A DNA stretch of 64,000 bases from Bacteroidaceae bacterium (GTDB taxonomy: Bacteria; Bacteroidota; Bacteroidia; Bacteroidales; Bacteroidaceae). Shown here in pieces: positions 36,170 through 43,686 of the stretch (positions within the stretch are counted from its first letter, which is position 1; every line of letters starts with the position of its first letter). The notes below the pieces were generated by a model. That model saw nothing but the letters and a program-made list of their open reading frames with translations. It ran no database searches and was not told the DNA's origin. The stretch lies in the NCBI GenBank assembly GCA_902362595.1, contig CABIXF010000006.1, forward strand, positions 40,090-104,089, read 5' to 3'. A program made the position numbers and the translations under genes.

Positions 36170-36244
36170 GGTGACTATAGTTCAGTTGGTTAGAGCGTCA
36201 GATTGTGGTTCTGAATGTCGTGGGTTCGAGTCCCACTAGTCACC
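36170..36244 (+). tRNA. tRNA-His (anticodon GTG), copy 2
   Basis: Identical to copy 1, including the CCAACAT just before the 5' end, so the pair arose by tandem duplication. A terminator follows at once. Confidence 0.95.
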
Positions 36245-36247
36245 CGG

Positions 36248-36286
36248 AAAAGAGGTTTTGCATCACGATGCAGAACCTCTTTTTAT
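36248..36286 (+). terminator. Terminator of the tRNA-His pair
   Basis: AAAAGAGGTTTTGCAT and ATGCAGAACCTCTTTT pair around CACG and are followed by T-rich sequence. Confidence 0.88.
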
Positions 36287-36324
36287 TTTGTATCTGTTCT
36301 TTTTTAGTGCTTTAGTACGATGAA

Positions 36325-36367
36325 ATTATAAAAAAGCGCTATCAGACCTTCACAGGCTGGATAGCGC
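36325..36367 (-). terminator. Terminator after gdhA
   Basis: GCGCTATC (36336-36343) and GATAGCGC (36360-36367) form the stem, extended by a few pairs; on the minus strand TTTTTTATAA follows. Confidence 0.75.
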
Positions 36368-36491
36368 AAGCTACAATACAAAATACAAATACAACTAAAC
36401 GAGATTTTGTGCTAAAATTAAAGCTTTCAAAGATAGGAATAAAAATTCATCTTTCCCTCATGCTTGTATGCAATTTAATTATCCTTAATAT

Positions 36492-37829
36492 TCAGACTAT
36501 ACCTTGAGCCATCATGGCATGAGCCACTTTCATGAATCCGGCGATGTTGGCACCCTTCACGTAATTGATATATCCGTCGCTTTCCGTACCATACTTCACG
36601 CACTGTTCGTGAATGTTGTGCATAATCTGGTGCAACTTCTCGTCCACTTCCTGTGCGGTCCAGCTCAGGTGCATGGCGTTCTGGCTCATTTCCAGTCCAG
36701 AGGTAGCCACACCGCCCGCATTGACTGCCTTGCCTGGCGCATACATCATCTTGTGTTCGATGAAAGCATCAATGGCTTCCGGCGTACATCCCATGTTGGA
36801 AATTTCTCCCACACAGAGCACCTGGTTCTTGATGAGATGCTGTGCATCTTCTCCGTCCAGTTCGTTCTGGGTAGCACATGGCAGGGCGATGTCCACTTTT
36901 ACCTCCCACGGGCGGCGTCCCGGTACGAAGGTAGCTTTCGGGAATTTCTCCGCATACGGTGCTACGATGTCGTTGCCCGAAGCACGCAGTTCCAGCATGT
37001 AGTCAATCTTTTCTCCCTCGATGCCGTCCGGGTCGTAAATGTAACCGTCCGGTCCGGAGATAGTCACCACTTTTGCTCCCAGCTGGGTAGCTTTGGTAGC
37101 AGCTCCCCAGGCCACGTTGCCGAAACCAGAGATGGCCACCGTCTTTCCTTTTATATCAATACCTTTTGCATCCAGCATGTGTTTCACAAAATACAAGCCT
37201 CCGAAGCCCGTGGCTTCCGGACGAATCAGCGAACCGCCGAATTCCAGTCCCTTGCCCGTAAACGTTCCGGTGAACTCACGCGTCAGTTTCTTGTACATGC
37301 CGAACATGTAGCCCACTTCGCGTCCACCCACGCCGATGTCGCCTGCCGGCACGTCCATGTCCGGACCCAGATGGCGCCACAATTCCAGCATGAAGGCCTG
37401 GCAGAAACGCATGATTTCCGCATTACTTTTTCCGCGCGGAGAGAAGTCGGAACCTCCCTTTCCACCGCCCATCGGCAGCGTGGTCAGTGCATTCTTGAAA
37501 GTTTGTTCAAATCCCAGGAATTTCAGGATAGACAGGTTGACCGATGCATGGAAACGGATACCCCCCTTGTATGGGCCGATGGCGTTATTGAATTGCACGC
37601 GGTAACCCAAGTTGGTCTGTACTTCCCCCTTGTCGTCCACCCATGTGACGCGGAAAGTGAAAATACGGTCGGGTTCTACTAGCCGTTCAATGATTTTAGC
37701 CTTTTCAAATTCGGGATGCTGGTTGTAAATATCTTCGATAGAAAGCAATACTTCTCTTACTGCCTGAAGGTACTCTGATTCACCTGGATGCTTGGCTTCC
37801 AAGGATGACATGATCTTGTTAATATCCAT
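36492..37829 (-). CDS. gdhA: Glutamate dehydrogenase (paralogue 1)
   Basis: A hexameric-type glutamate dehydrogenase, 445 residues, converting 2-oxoglutarate and ammonium to glutamate. Seen are the family motifs YKGGIRFH, the catalytic lysine region LPMGGGKGGSDF, PAGDIGVGGREVG and the nucleotide fold SGFGNVAWGAA. ATG 37829 is chosen over 37961. It has a consensus promoter at 37875-37904 and its own terminator. A second paralogue lies at 59707-61041. Coenzyme use (NADP or both) cannot be assigned from motifs alone. Confidence 0.94.
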   Translation of the reverse strand: MDINKIMSSLEAKHPGESEYLQAVREVLLSIEDIYNQHPEFEKAKIIERLVEPDRIFTFRVTWVDDKGEVQTNLGYRVQFNNAIGPYKGGIRFHASVNLSILKFLGFEQTFKNALTTLPMGGGKGGSDFSPRGKSNAEIMRFCQAFMLELWRHLGPDMDVPAGDIGVGGREVGYMFGMYKKLTREFTGTFTGKGLEFGGSLIRPEATGFGGLYFVKHMLDAKGIDIKGKTVAISGFGNVAWGAATKATQLGAKVVTISGPDGYIYDPDGIEGEKIDYMLELRASGNDIVAPYAEKFPKATFVPGRRPWEVKVDIALPCATQNELDGEDAQHLIKNQVLCVGEISNMGCTPEAIDAFIEHKMMYAPGKAVNAGGVATSGLEMSQNAMHLSWTAQEVDEKLHQIMHNIHEQCVKYGTESDGYINYVKGANIAGFMKVAHAMMAQGIV

Positions 37830-37874
37830 AATCAAATAATTTAAGGTCTGACAAAATGAAATGTTTTGTATATG

Positions 37875-37904
37875 CAAAGATAGGAATTTACCTGTATTGG
37901 CAAA
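37875..37904 (-). promoter_or_regulatory. Promoter of gdhA
   Basis: On the minus strand TTTG (37901-37904), an 18-base spacer and TATCTTTG (37882-37875). Confidence 0.72.
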
Positions 37905-38039
37905 GCTTTTCCCCTTATTTTTCGTGTGATGGCTTAAATTTTGATAGTTTTTTACCAGCACTCAAGAAAGATTTGCAAAAATCAGGTGAATTTCCGATTT
38001 TTGTTTTTATAAACAAGAATAAGCTTAAAACAAGATACC

Positions 38040-41006
38040 ATGCTAAACAACCTGAGAATTAAACTCCGACAGCTTTATTTCAAGGATACGCAGTTTGCCA
38101 ACCTGATGACAAAGCGTATTTTCAACGTGCTGCTAGTGGCCAATCCGTACGATGCGTTCATGCTCGAAGACGATGGCCGCATCGATGAGAAGATTTTTAA
38201 TGAATACATGAACCTGAGCCTGCGCTACCCGCCCCGTTTTACCCAAGTGTCCACGGGAGAGGAGGCATGGGAGCAGTTGCGCAACACCATGTTCGACCTG
38301 GTCATCTGTATGCCGGGTTCCGACAACAGTGACACCTTCGACATTGCCCGCGACATCAAGCGGGAGTATCCTCATCTGCCGCTGGTGGTGCTGACTCCTT
38401 TTTCGCATGGCATCAAGGAACGGATGGAACACGAGGACCTGAGCATTTTCGAATACGTGTTCTGCTGGCTGGGAAATACTGATCTGCTGGTGTCCATCAT
38501 CAAGCTGATTGAGGACAAGATGAACCTGGAGCACGACATCAAGGAAATCGGTGTGCAGATGATTCTGCTCGTGGAAGACTCCATCCGCTTCTATTCGTCC
38601 GTGCTGCCCAATCTCTACAAGTTCGTGCTCCGCCAGAGCCAGGAGTTTGCCACCGAAGCCCTGAACGAGCACCAGCGTACGCTGCGCATGCGTGGTCGTC
38701 CTAAAATCGTGCTGGCCCGTTCGTACGAGGAAGCCATGGACCTGTATAACAAGTACCAGAACAACATGCTGGGCGTCATTTCCGATGCCCGTTTCCCCCG
38801 TGAAGGCGAAAACGATGCAGAGGCAGGGGTAAGCTTGCTGCGTGAGATACGCAGGCGCGATCCGTTCATCCCACTGATTCTGCAGTCGGCCGAAGAAAGC
38901 AACCGCCAGTATGCCCCCGAACTGGATGCCGTGTTCATCGACAAGAACTCCAAGAAGATGAACATCGACCTGCGCGAAGCCGTGTCCGACAACTTCGGTT
39001 TCGGCGACTTCATCTTCCGCGACCCCCATACCCTGAAGGAAGTGGCCCGCATCCATAACCTGAAAGAACTCCAGAACGTGATTTTCGCTATTCCGGCAGA
39101 ATCCTTCCTTTACCACATCAGCCGCAACCACATCTCGCGCTGGCTGTATTCGCGTGCCATCTTCCCGGTGGCCGAGTTCCTGAAACAGATTACGTGGGAA
39201 TCCCTTCAGGACATCGACGCACACCGGCAGATTATTTTCGAAGCCATCGTGAAATACCGCAAGATGAAAAACCAGGGCGTGGTGGCCGTGTTCCAGCGCG
39301 ACCGTTTCGACCGCTATTCCAATTTTGCGCGTATCGGCGACGGCTCTTTGGGAGGCAAGGGGCGCGGACTGGCCTTTATCGATAACATGGTGAAGCGTCA
39401 TCCCGAGTTCGACGAGTTTGAAAACGCCTCGGTCATGATTCCGAAAACCGTGGTGCTTTGTACCGATGTGTTCGATGAGTTCATGGACTCCAACCAGCTG
39501 TACCAGATAGCCTTGAGCGATGCCGCCGACGACGTGATTCTGCAGGCTTTCCTCCGGGCCAAGCTGCCCGACAGTCTGGTGGAAGACTTTTTCGCCTTCT
39601 TCGATGCCGTCAAGGCCCCCATTGCCATCCGTTCGTCCAGCCTGCTGGAAGACTCCCACTACCAGCCGTTTGCCGGTATCTATTCCACTTACATGATTCC
39701 CTATCTGGACGACAAGTACGAGATGCTCCGCATGCTGAGCGATGCCATCAAGGGTGTGTATGCCTCCGTATATTATAAGGATAGCAAGGCCTACATGCAG
39801 GCCACTAGCAACGTCATCGACCAGGAAAAGATGGCCGTCATCCTTCAGGAAGTGGTTGGCACCCAGTATGGCGACCGTTACTATCCGGCCATATCCGGTG
39901 TGGCCCGCTCTATCAACTATTATCCCATCAACGACGAACTGGCCGAAGAAGGCACGGTGAGCCTGGCGCTGGGACTTGGAAAATACATTGTCGACGGCGG
40001 TCTCACCTTGCGTGTCTGTCCGTACCACCCCACGCAGGTGCTCCAGACCAGCGAGATGGAAATCGCCTTGCGCGAGACCCAGACCCGCTTCTATGCCCTC
40101 GACCTGAAGAACCTGGGACAGAACTTCTCGCTCGACGACGGCTTCAACCTGCTGAAGCTCCATGTGAAAGATGCCGAGGCCGACGGCGCCTTGAACTTCA
40201 TCGCCTCGACCTACGACCCGTATGACATGGTGATACGCGACGGCATCTATCCCGGCGGGCGCAAGCTCATCACCTTTGCCAACATCCTCCAGCACGACGT
40301 CTTCCCTTTGGCCCGCATCCTCCAGCTTGTGCAGAAATACGGTCAGGGCGAGATGCGTCGTCCGGTGGAAATCGAGTTTGCCGTCAATCTGGACGCCCGT
40401 ACCAAGAGCGGCGTGTTCTATCTGCTGCAAATCCGTCCGATGGTCGATGTGAAAGCCGGGCTGGACGAAGACTTGACTCTGGTGCCGGAAGAAAAGCTCC
40501 TGCTCAAGAGCGGAAACTCGTTGGGACACGGTGTGATGGACGACCTGCAGGACGTCATCTATGTGAAGACCGAAGGCTATTCCGCCTCCAACAACCAGCT
40601 GATAGCCTACGACATCGAGAAGCTCAACCGCCGCTTCCTTGACGAAGGTAAGCATTACATACTGGTGGGTCCTGGACGGTGGGGTAGCAGCGACACTTGG
40701 CTCGGCATACCGGTGAAATGGCCGAATATTTCGGCGGCCCGCATCATCGTGGAAGCCGGGCTGACCAACTACCGGGTAGACCCCAGTCAGGGCACCCATT
40801 TCTTCCAGAACCTGACTTCGTTCGGGGTGGGCTATTTCACCATCAATGCCTACATGAACGACGGTATCTATAACCAAGCCTTACTCGACAGCATGCCCGC
40901 CGTAGAAGAAACGAAGTTCCTCCGTTGGGTACGGTTTGAGAAACCGCTTACCGTGAAGATGGATGGAAAGAAGAAATTGGGTGTGGTAGAACTGCCAGAA
41001 AACTGA
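38040..41006 (+). CDS. Receiver-receiver-PPDK_N fusion protein
   Basis: A 988-residue soluble protein. Residues 27-160 form a degenerate receiver domain (FDLVICMPG, no phospho-acceptor aspartate). Residues 174-320 form a second receiver with an acidic pair E179-D180, candidate phospho-aspartate D249 (LGVISDARF) and lysine K302. A linker leads to a pyruvate phosphate dikinase ATP/PEP-binding domain from about 430 (GDGSLGGKGRGLAF, AIRSSSLLED, PFAGIYSTYM). The phosphohistidine and PEP C-terminal domains of true PPDK are missing. The function is unknown; ATP-dependent phosphotransfer controlled by phosphorylation is plausible. Codon use is much more GC-rich (C-ending) than in neighbouring genes. 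Confidence 0.88.
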   Translation: MLNNLRIKLRQLYFKDTQFANLMTKRIFNVLLVANPYDAFMLEDDGRIDEKIFNEYMNLSLRYPPRFTQVSTGEEAWEQLRNTMFDLVICMPGSDNSDTFDIARDIKREYPHLPLVVLTPFSHGIKERMEHEDLSIFEYVFCWLGNTDLLVSIIKLIEDKMNLEHDIKEIGVQMILLVEDSIRFYSSVLPNLYKFVLRQSQEFATEALNEHQRTLRMRGRPKIVLARSYEEAMDLYNKYQNNMLGVISDARFPREGENDAEAGVSLLREIRRRDPFIPLILQSAEESNRQYAPELDAVFIDKNSKKMNIDLREAVSDNFGFGDFIFRDPHTLKEVARIHNLKELQNVIFAIPAESFLYHISRNHISRWLYSRAIFPVAEFLKQITWESLQDIDAHRQIIFEAIVKYRKMKNQGVVAVFQRDRFDRYSNFARIGDGSLGGKGRGLAFIDNMVKRHPEFDEFENASVMIPKTVVLCTDVFDEFMDSNQLYQIALSDAADDVILQAFLRAKLPDSLVEDFFAFFDAVKAPIAIRSSSLLEDSHYQPFAGIYSTYMIPYLDDKYEMLRMLSDAIKGVYASVYYKDSKAYMQATSNVIDQEKMAVILQEVVGTQYGDRYYPAISGVARSINYYPINDELAEEGTVSLALGLGKYIVDGGLTLRVCPYHPTQVLQTSEMEIALRETQTRFYALDLKNLGQNFSLDDGFNLLKLHVKDAEADGALNFIASTYDPYDMVIRDGIYPGGRKLITFANILQHDVFPLARILQLVQKYGQGEMRRPVEIEFAVNLDARTKSGVFYLLQIRPMVDVKAGLDEDLTLVPEEKLLLKSGNSLGHGVMDDLQDVIYVKTEGYSASNNQLIAYDIEKLNRRFLDEGKHYILVGPGRWGSSDTWLGIPVKWPNISAARIIVEAGLTNYRVDPSQGTHFFQNLTSFGVGYFTINAYMNDGIYNQALLDSMPAVEETKFLRWVRFEKPLTVKMDGKKKLGVVELPEN

Positions 41007-41022
41007 TTCCAGGGTTAAAACG

Positions 41023-41062
41023 AAAAAAAGAGGTGCCTGCATGTGCAAGTACCTCTTTTTCT
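41023..41062. terminator. Bidirectional terminator between the fusion gene and the GH31 gene
   Basis: AAAAAGAGGT (41025-41034) and ACCTCTTTTT (41051-41060) pair, with an inner TGCA/TGCA pairing, and serve both converging genes. Confidence 0.85.
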
Positions 41063-41077
41063 GTAAATGGGAGTTGG

Positions 41078-43552
41078 TTACAATTTTATCGTAATCTTCT
41101 TACCCGAATAAGTCACTTTCTTGTCGGGTTTCATCGTGACGGTTTCGGCAGATTGTTTGCCCGGCTGCATCAGGGTGATGCAGAAATTGCGCTTTTTCAG
41201 CATGTGCGGGAATTCTCCAGTACGGTTGTCGATAGTCAGCGTACGGGTGGCATCGTTCCAGTGGAATCGGATGGTGGAGAACATACCTTTTTCGTAGTTG
41301 TAATTGTCGAACTCGTCTTCGTAGAGGGTGAACTCGCCGTCGGCTCCCGGATAGACGCAGATGTCCAGATTGTCCCATTTCTTTTCGGTAGAATATTGTA
41401 CCTTCGGTCCTAGGGGCAGGATGCTTCCGGCTTTGATGTAGAGCGGCAGGATGTCTACCGGACATGCGCGTTGGAGTTCTTGTCCGCCTTCCACGCTTTC
41501 GTTGGTCCAGAAATCAATCCATTTCGTACCTTTCGGCAAGTACACTTTCACCGGAGCGGAAGCCTTGGCCACATCAGGCACGGTGGTTACGCCTTTGTTG
41601 CCTTCCACTTTCTTCGTGTACAGCGGTTCGGTGACCGGACGTACCAGAATCTGCTTGCCGAACAGGTATTCGTTGTCCAGCAAGATGGCCTTGCGGTCGG
41701 TGGCGAAATCCATCACCAGCGGACGCATCATGCAGCCGTCCTCCTGTACCACGGCCCCGTTCAGACTATATATATAAGGTAAGAGGCGGTAACGGAGTTC
41801 GATGATGCGTTTCTGTGCGTCGTAGGCCCAGTCGCCTTCCTTGCCGAAAAGGTCGATTTCGTTCATCATCGGTGAAGAACAGTGGTTGCGCATCAGTGGC
41901 ATGAAGCATCCCCACTGGAACCAGCGTACATGCAGTTCCTGATAAGCCACGTTGGTGCAGTCGTTGTTGTATTCCCAGCCGAAGAAACCTCCTAAGTCCG
42001 TATTCCAGAACGGAATGCCGCAAAGCGTGAAGTTCAGTCCGGCGGGAATCTGCTGGCGGAGTACGTTCCAGCTTGATACCACATCGCCGCTCCAGCTCAG
42101 GGCTCCGTAGTGCTGTTGTCCGAGGTAACCTGAACGGGTCATCTGGAATACACGTTTTTCGTCTGATACAGCACGTTGGTGTTCATAGATACCCCGGTTG
42201 TGAGCCAGTGGGAAGGCATTGTGTACGGAGCGGAAAGAACCGTCGGCTGTCAGCAGGTCGAAATCACTTTCCTTGGGGTTCAGGTGGTCGGGTTCCGTAG
42301 AGTCGGTCCACCAGGCATCAATGTTCATTTGATGCAAGTGGCTGAGGTAACGCCAGTAGAGGTCGCGTGCATCCTTGTTGAACGGGTCGTAGGGATGGGC
42401 TCCCGATTGAGGGGGCCAGGTTTCAAATTTCAGCAGGGCATTCATCTTGTCGAGTTCCTTGAACTGGTCGGTCCAGGGGCCGAAGCTGGCCCATACGGAA
42501 ATCATGAGGTGGGCGTTGTTCTTGTGTACGTATTCCACCATCTCTTCTGGGCTTTTGAAGCGGGGTTTCGGATAGCGGGCATTCTTGTCTTCGCCGTTCG
42601 GCAGGTAGCGCAGGGCTTCCGCATCGTCCATCTTGTTGATGTAGCGCGGGTTCATGAATTTCATGGCGTTCCAGTTGGAATCGCATCCCCAGTACTGCCA
42701 GTCCTGTACGATACCGTCGAGGGGAATTTCTAGCTTGCGGTACTTGTCGAGTACGCCGCATAGTTCGTCGGGGCTCTTGTAGCGTTCGCGGCACTGCCAG
42801 TAGCCCATGGTCCAGAGCGGGAACATGGTGGCTTTTCCCGTCAGGTCGCGGATGCAGGCAATCACGCCGTCCTGCGTGCCGTCTTCATAGAGGAAATAAT
42901 AGTCGGAGCAAAGGCCCACTTGTGAAGAAAATGAGGTTTCGTAGGGAGTGTCGCTGAAGTCGGAGATACCCGGATTGTCCCAATATACACCATAGCCTTT
43001 TTCGGAGGTGAAATAAGGAATGCAGATGTTGGTGTTACCGTTGGACAGGTGAATCTGCTGGTTGCGGTGGTTCATGGCTCCGCTTTGCCGTTGCCCCAGT
43101 CCATAAATAGCTTCATCGGGTGTAAGGCTGAACGCCTGGCTCACGGTATACGCATCGCGGTTTACATCCTTCCGAGGGATGAAGTTGGTTCCTTCTACCT
43201 TTTCCTTCAACAAGGTTTTTCCTTTTTCATCGGTGTAGGTCACTTTTCCGGTGGCCACATCCAGTGTGACTTTCATCTTTCCGGCGGTCATACACACCGT
43301 GTTTCCGTTCTGAGTGTAAGCTATCTCCACTTTCTCAGGTGTCTTGATGACGGGATAACTTTTTTTCTCGGGCATCTCGGCCGAAGGATATTTCACGATG
43401 CGCACGATGGAAGGAGAGTAAAAAATCACTTCCCCGTTTAAAACAGGTTGTGCGGTTTGGAATTTTCCCCCTTGGGCAGTTTTTTCAAAATGCTGCGCGA
43501 AGGAAGACATGCAAGAAGCCAGTGCGGCTAGGAATAGAATTTCTTTTCTCAT
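41078..43552 (-). CDS. GH31 family glycoside hydrolase (alpha-glucosidase/alpha-xylosidase type)
   Basis: An 824-residue exported enzyme with a signal peptide (MRKEILFLAALASCMSSFAQ). It has the GH31 N-terminal beta-domain, a TIM barrel with the nucleophile in WWTDSTEPD (D417) and the acid/base in WSGD (D490), and a C-terminal DUF5110-like beta-domain (LYEDEFDNYNYEKG). GH31 enzymes act on alpha-glucosides or alpha-xylosides; the substrate is not readable. It lies 134 bases downstream of the large AraC regulator on the same strand, its probable controller, with no SusC/SusD pair nearby, so this is a minimal sugar locus. Confidence 0.93.
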   Translation of the reverse strand: MRKEILFLAALASCMSSFAQHFEKTAQGGKFQTAQPVLNGEVIFYSPSIVRIVKYPSAEMPEKKSYPVIKTPEKVEIAYTQNGNTVCMTAGKMKVTLDVATGKVTYTDEKGKTLLKEKVEGTNFIPRKDVNRDAYTVSQAFSLTPDEAIYGLGQRQSGAMNHRNQQIHLSNGNTNICIPYFTSEKGYGVYWDNPGISDFSDTPYETSFSSQVGLCSDYYFLYEDGTQDGVIACIRDLTGKATMFPLWTMGYWQCRERYKSPDELCGVLDKYRKLEIPLDGIVQDWQYWGCDSNWNAMKFMNPRYINKMDDAEALRYLPNGEDKNARYPKPRFKSPEEMVEYVHKNNAHLMISVWASFGPWTDQFKELDKMNALLKFETWPPQSGAHPYDPFNKDARDLYWRYLSHLHQMNIDAWWTDSTEPDHLNPKESDFDLLTADGSFRSVHNAFPLAHNRGIYEHQRAVSDEKRVFQMTRSGYLGQQHYGALSWSGDVVSSWNVLRQQIPAGLNFTLCGIPFWNTDLGGFFGWEYNNDCTNVAYQELHVRWFQWGCFMPLMRNHCSSPMMNEIDLFGKEGDWAYDAQKRIIELRYRLLPYIYSLNGAVVQEDGCMMRPLVMDFATDRKAILLDNEYLFGKQILVRPVTEPLYTKKVEGNKGVTTVPDVAKASAPVKVYLPKGTKWIDFWTNESVEGGQELQRACPVDILPLYIKAGSILPLGPKVQYSTEKKWDNLDICVYPGADGEFTLYEDEFDNYNYEKGMFSTIRFHWNDATRTLTIDNRTGEFPHMLKKRNFCITLMQPGKQSAETVTMKPDKKVTYSGKKITIKL

Positions 43553-43598
43553 TTTGTTCGTTCGTTTTTCGAAGTTTGACCACTAAGGTTGACACTGC

Positions 43599-43606
43599 CA
43601 AATGTA
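43599..43606 (-). promoter_or_regulatory. -7 box for the GH31 gene
   Basis: TACATTTG on the minus strand, 47 bases before the start codon, with no -33 match. This is as expected for an activator-dependent promoter. Confidence 0.5.
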
Positions 43607-43686
43607 AAAAGATTCTTTGGCGAGGCAGAGAAAAGAATGTGTCAAAGAGCGGTATGAAATGCTTCAAAGGGCATTTTGACGCATTT

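Noticed and set aside
36504..37682. A 392-codon plus-strand frame opposite gdhA
   Set aside because: Antisense shadow of the glutamate dehydrogenase gene; composition is His-rich and without family motifs.
38133..40877. A 914-codon open frame on the minus strand opposite the receiver-PPDK_N gene
   Set aside because: It is a shadow created by the GC-rich codon bias of the real gene. The plus-strand frame has recognisable receiver and PPDK_N motifs; the opposite one has none.
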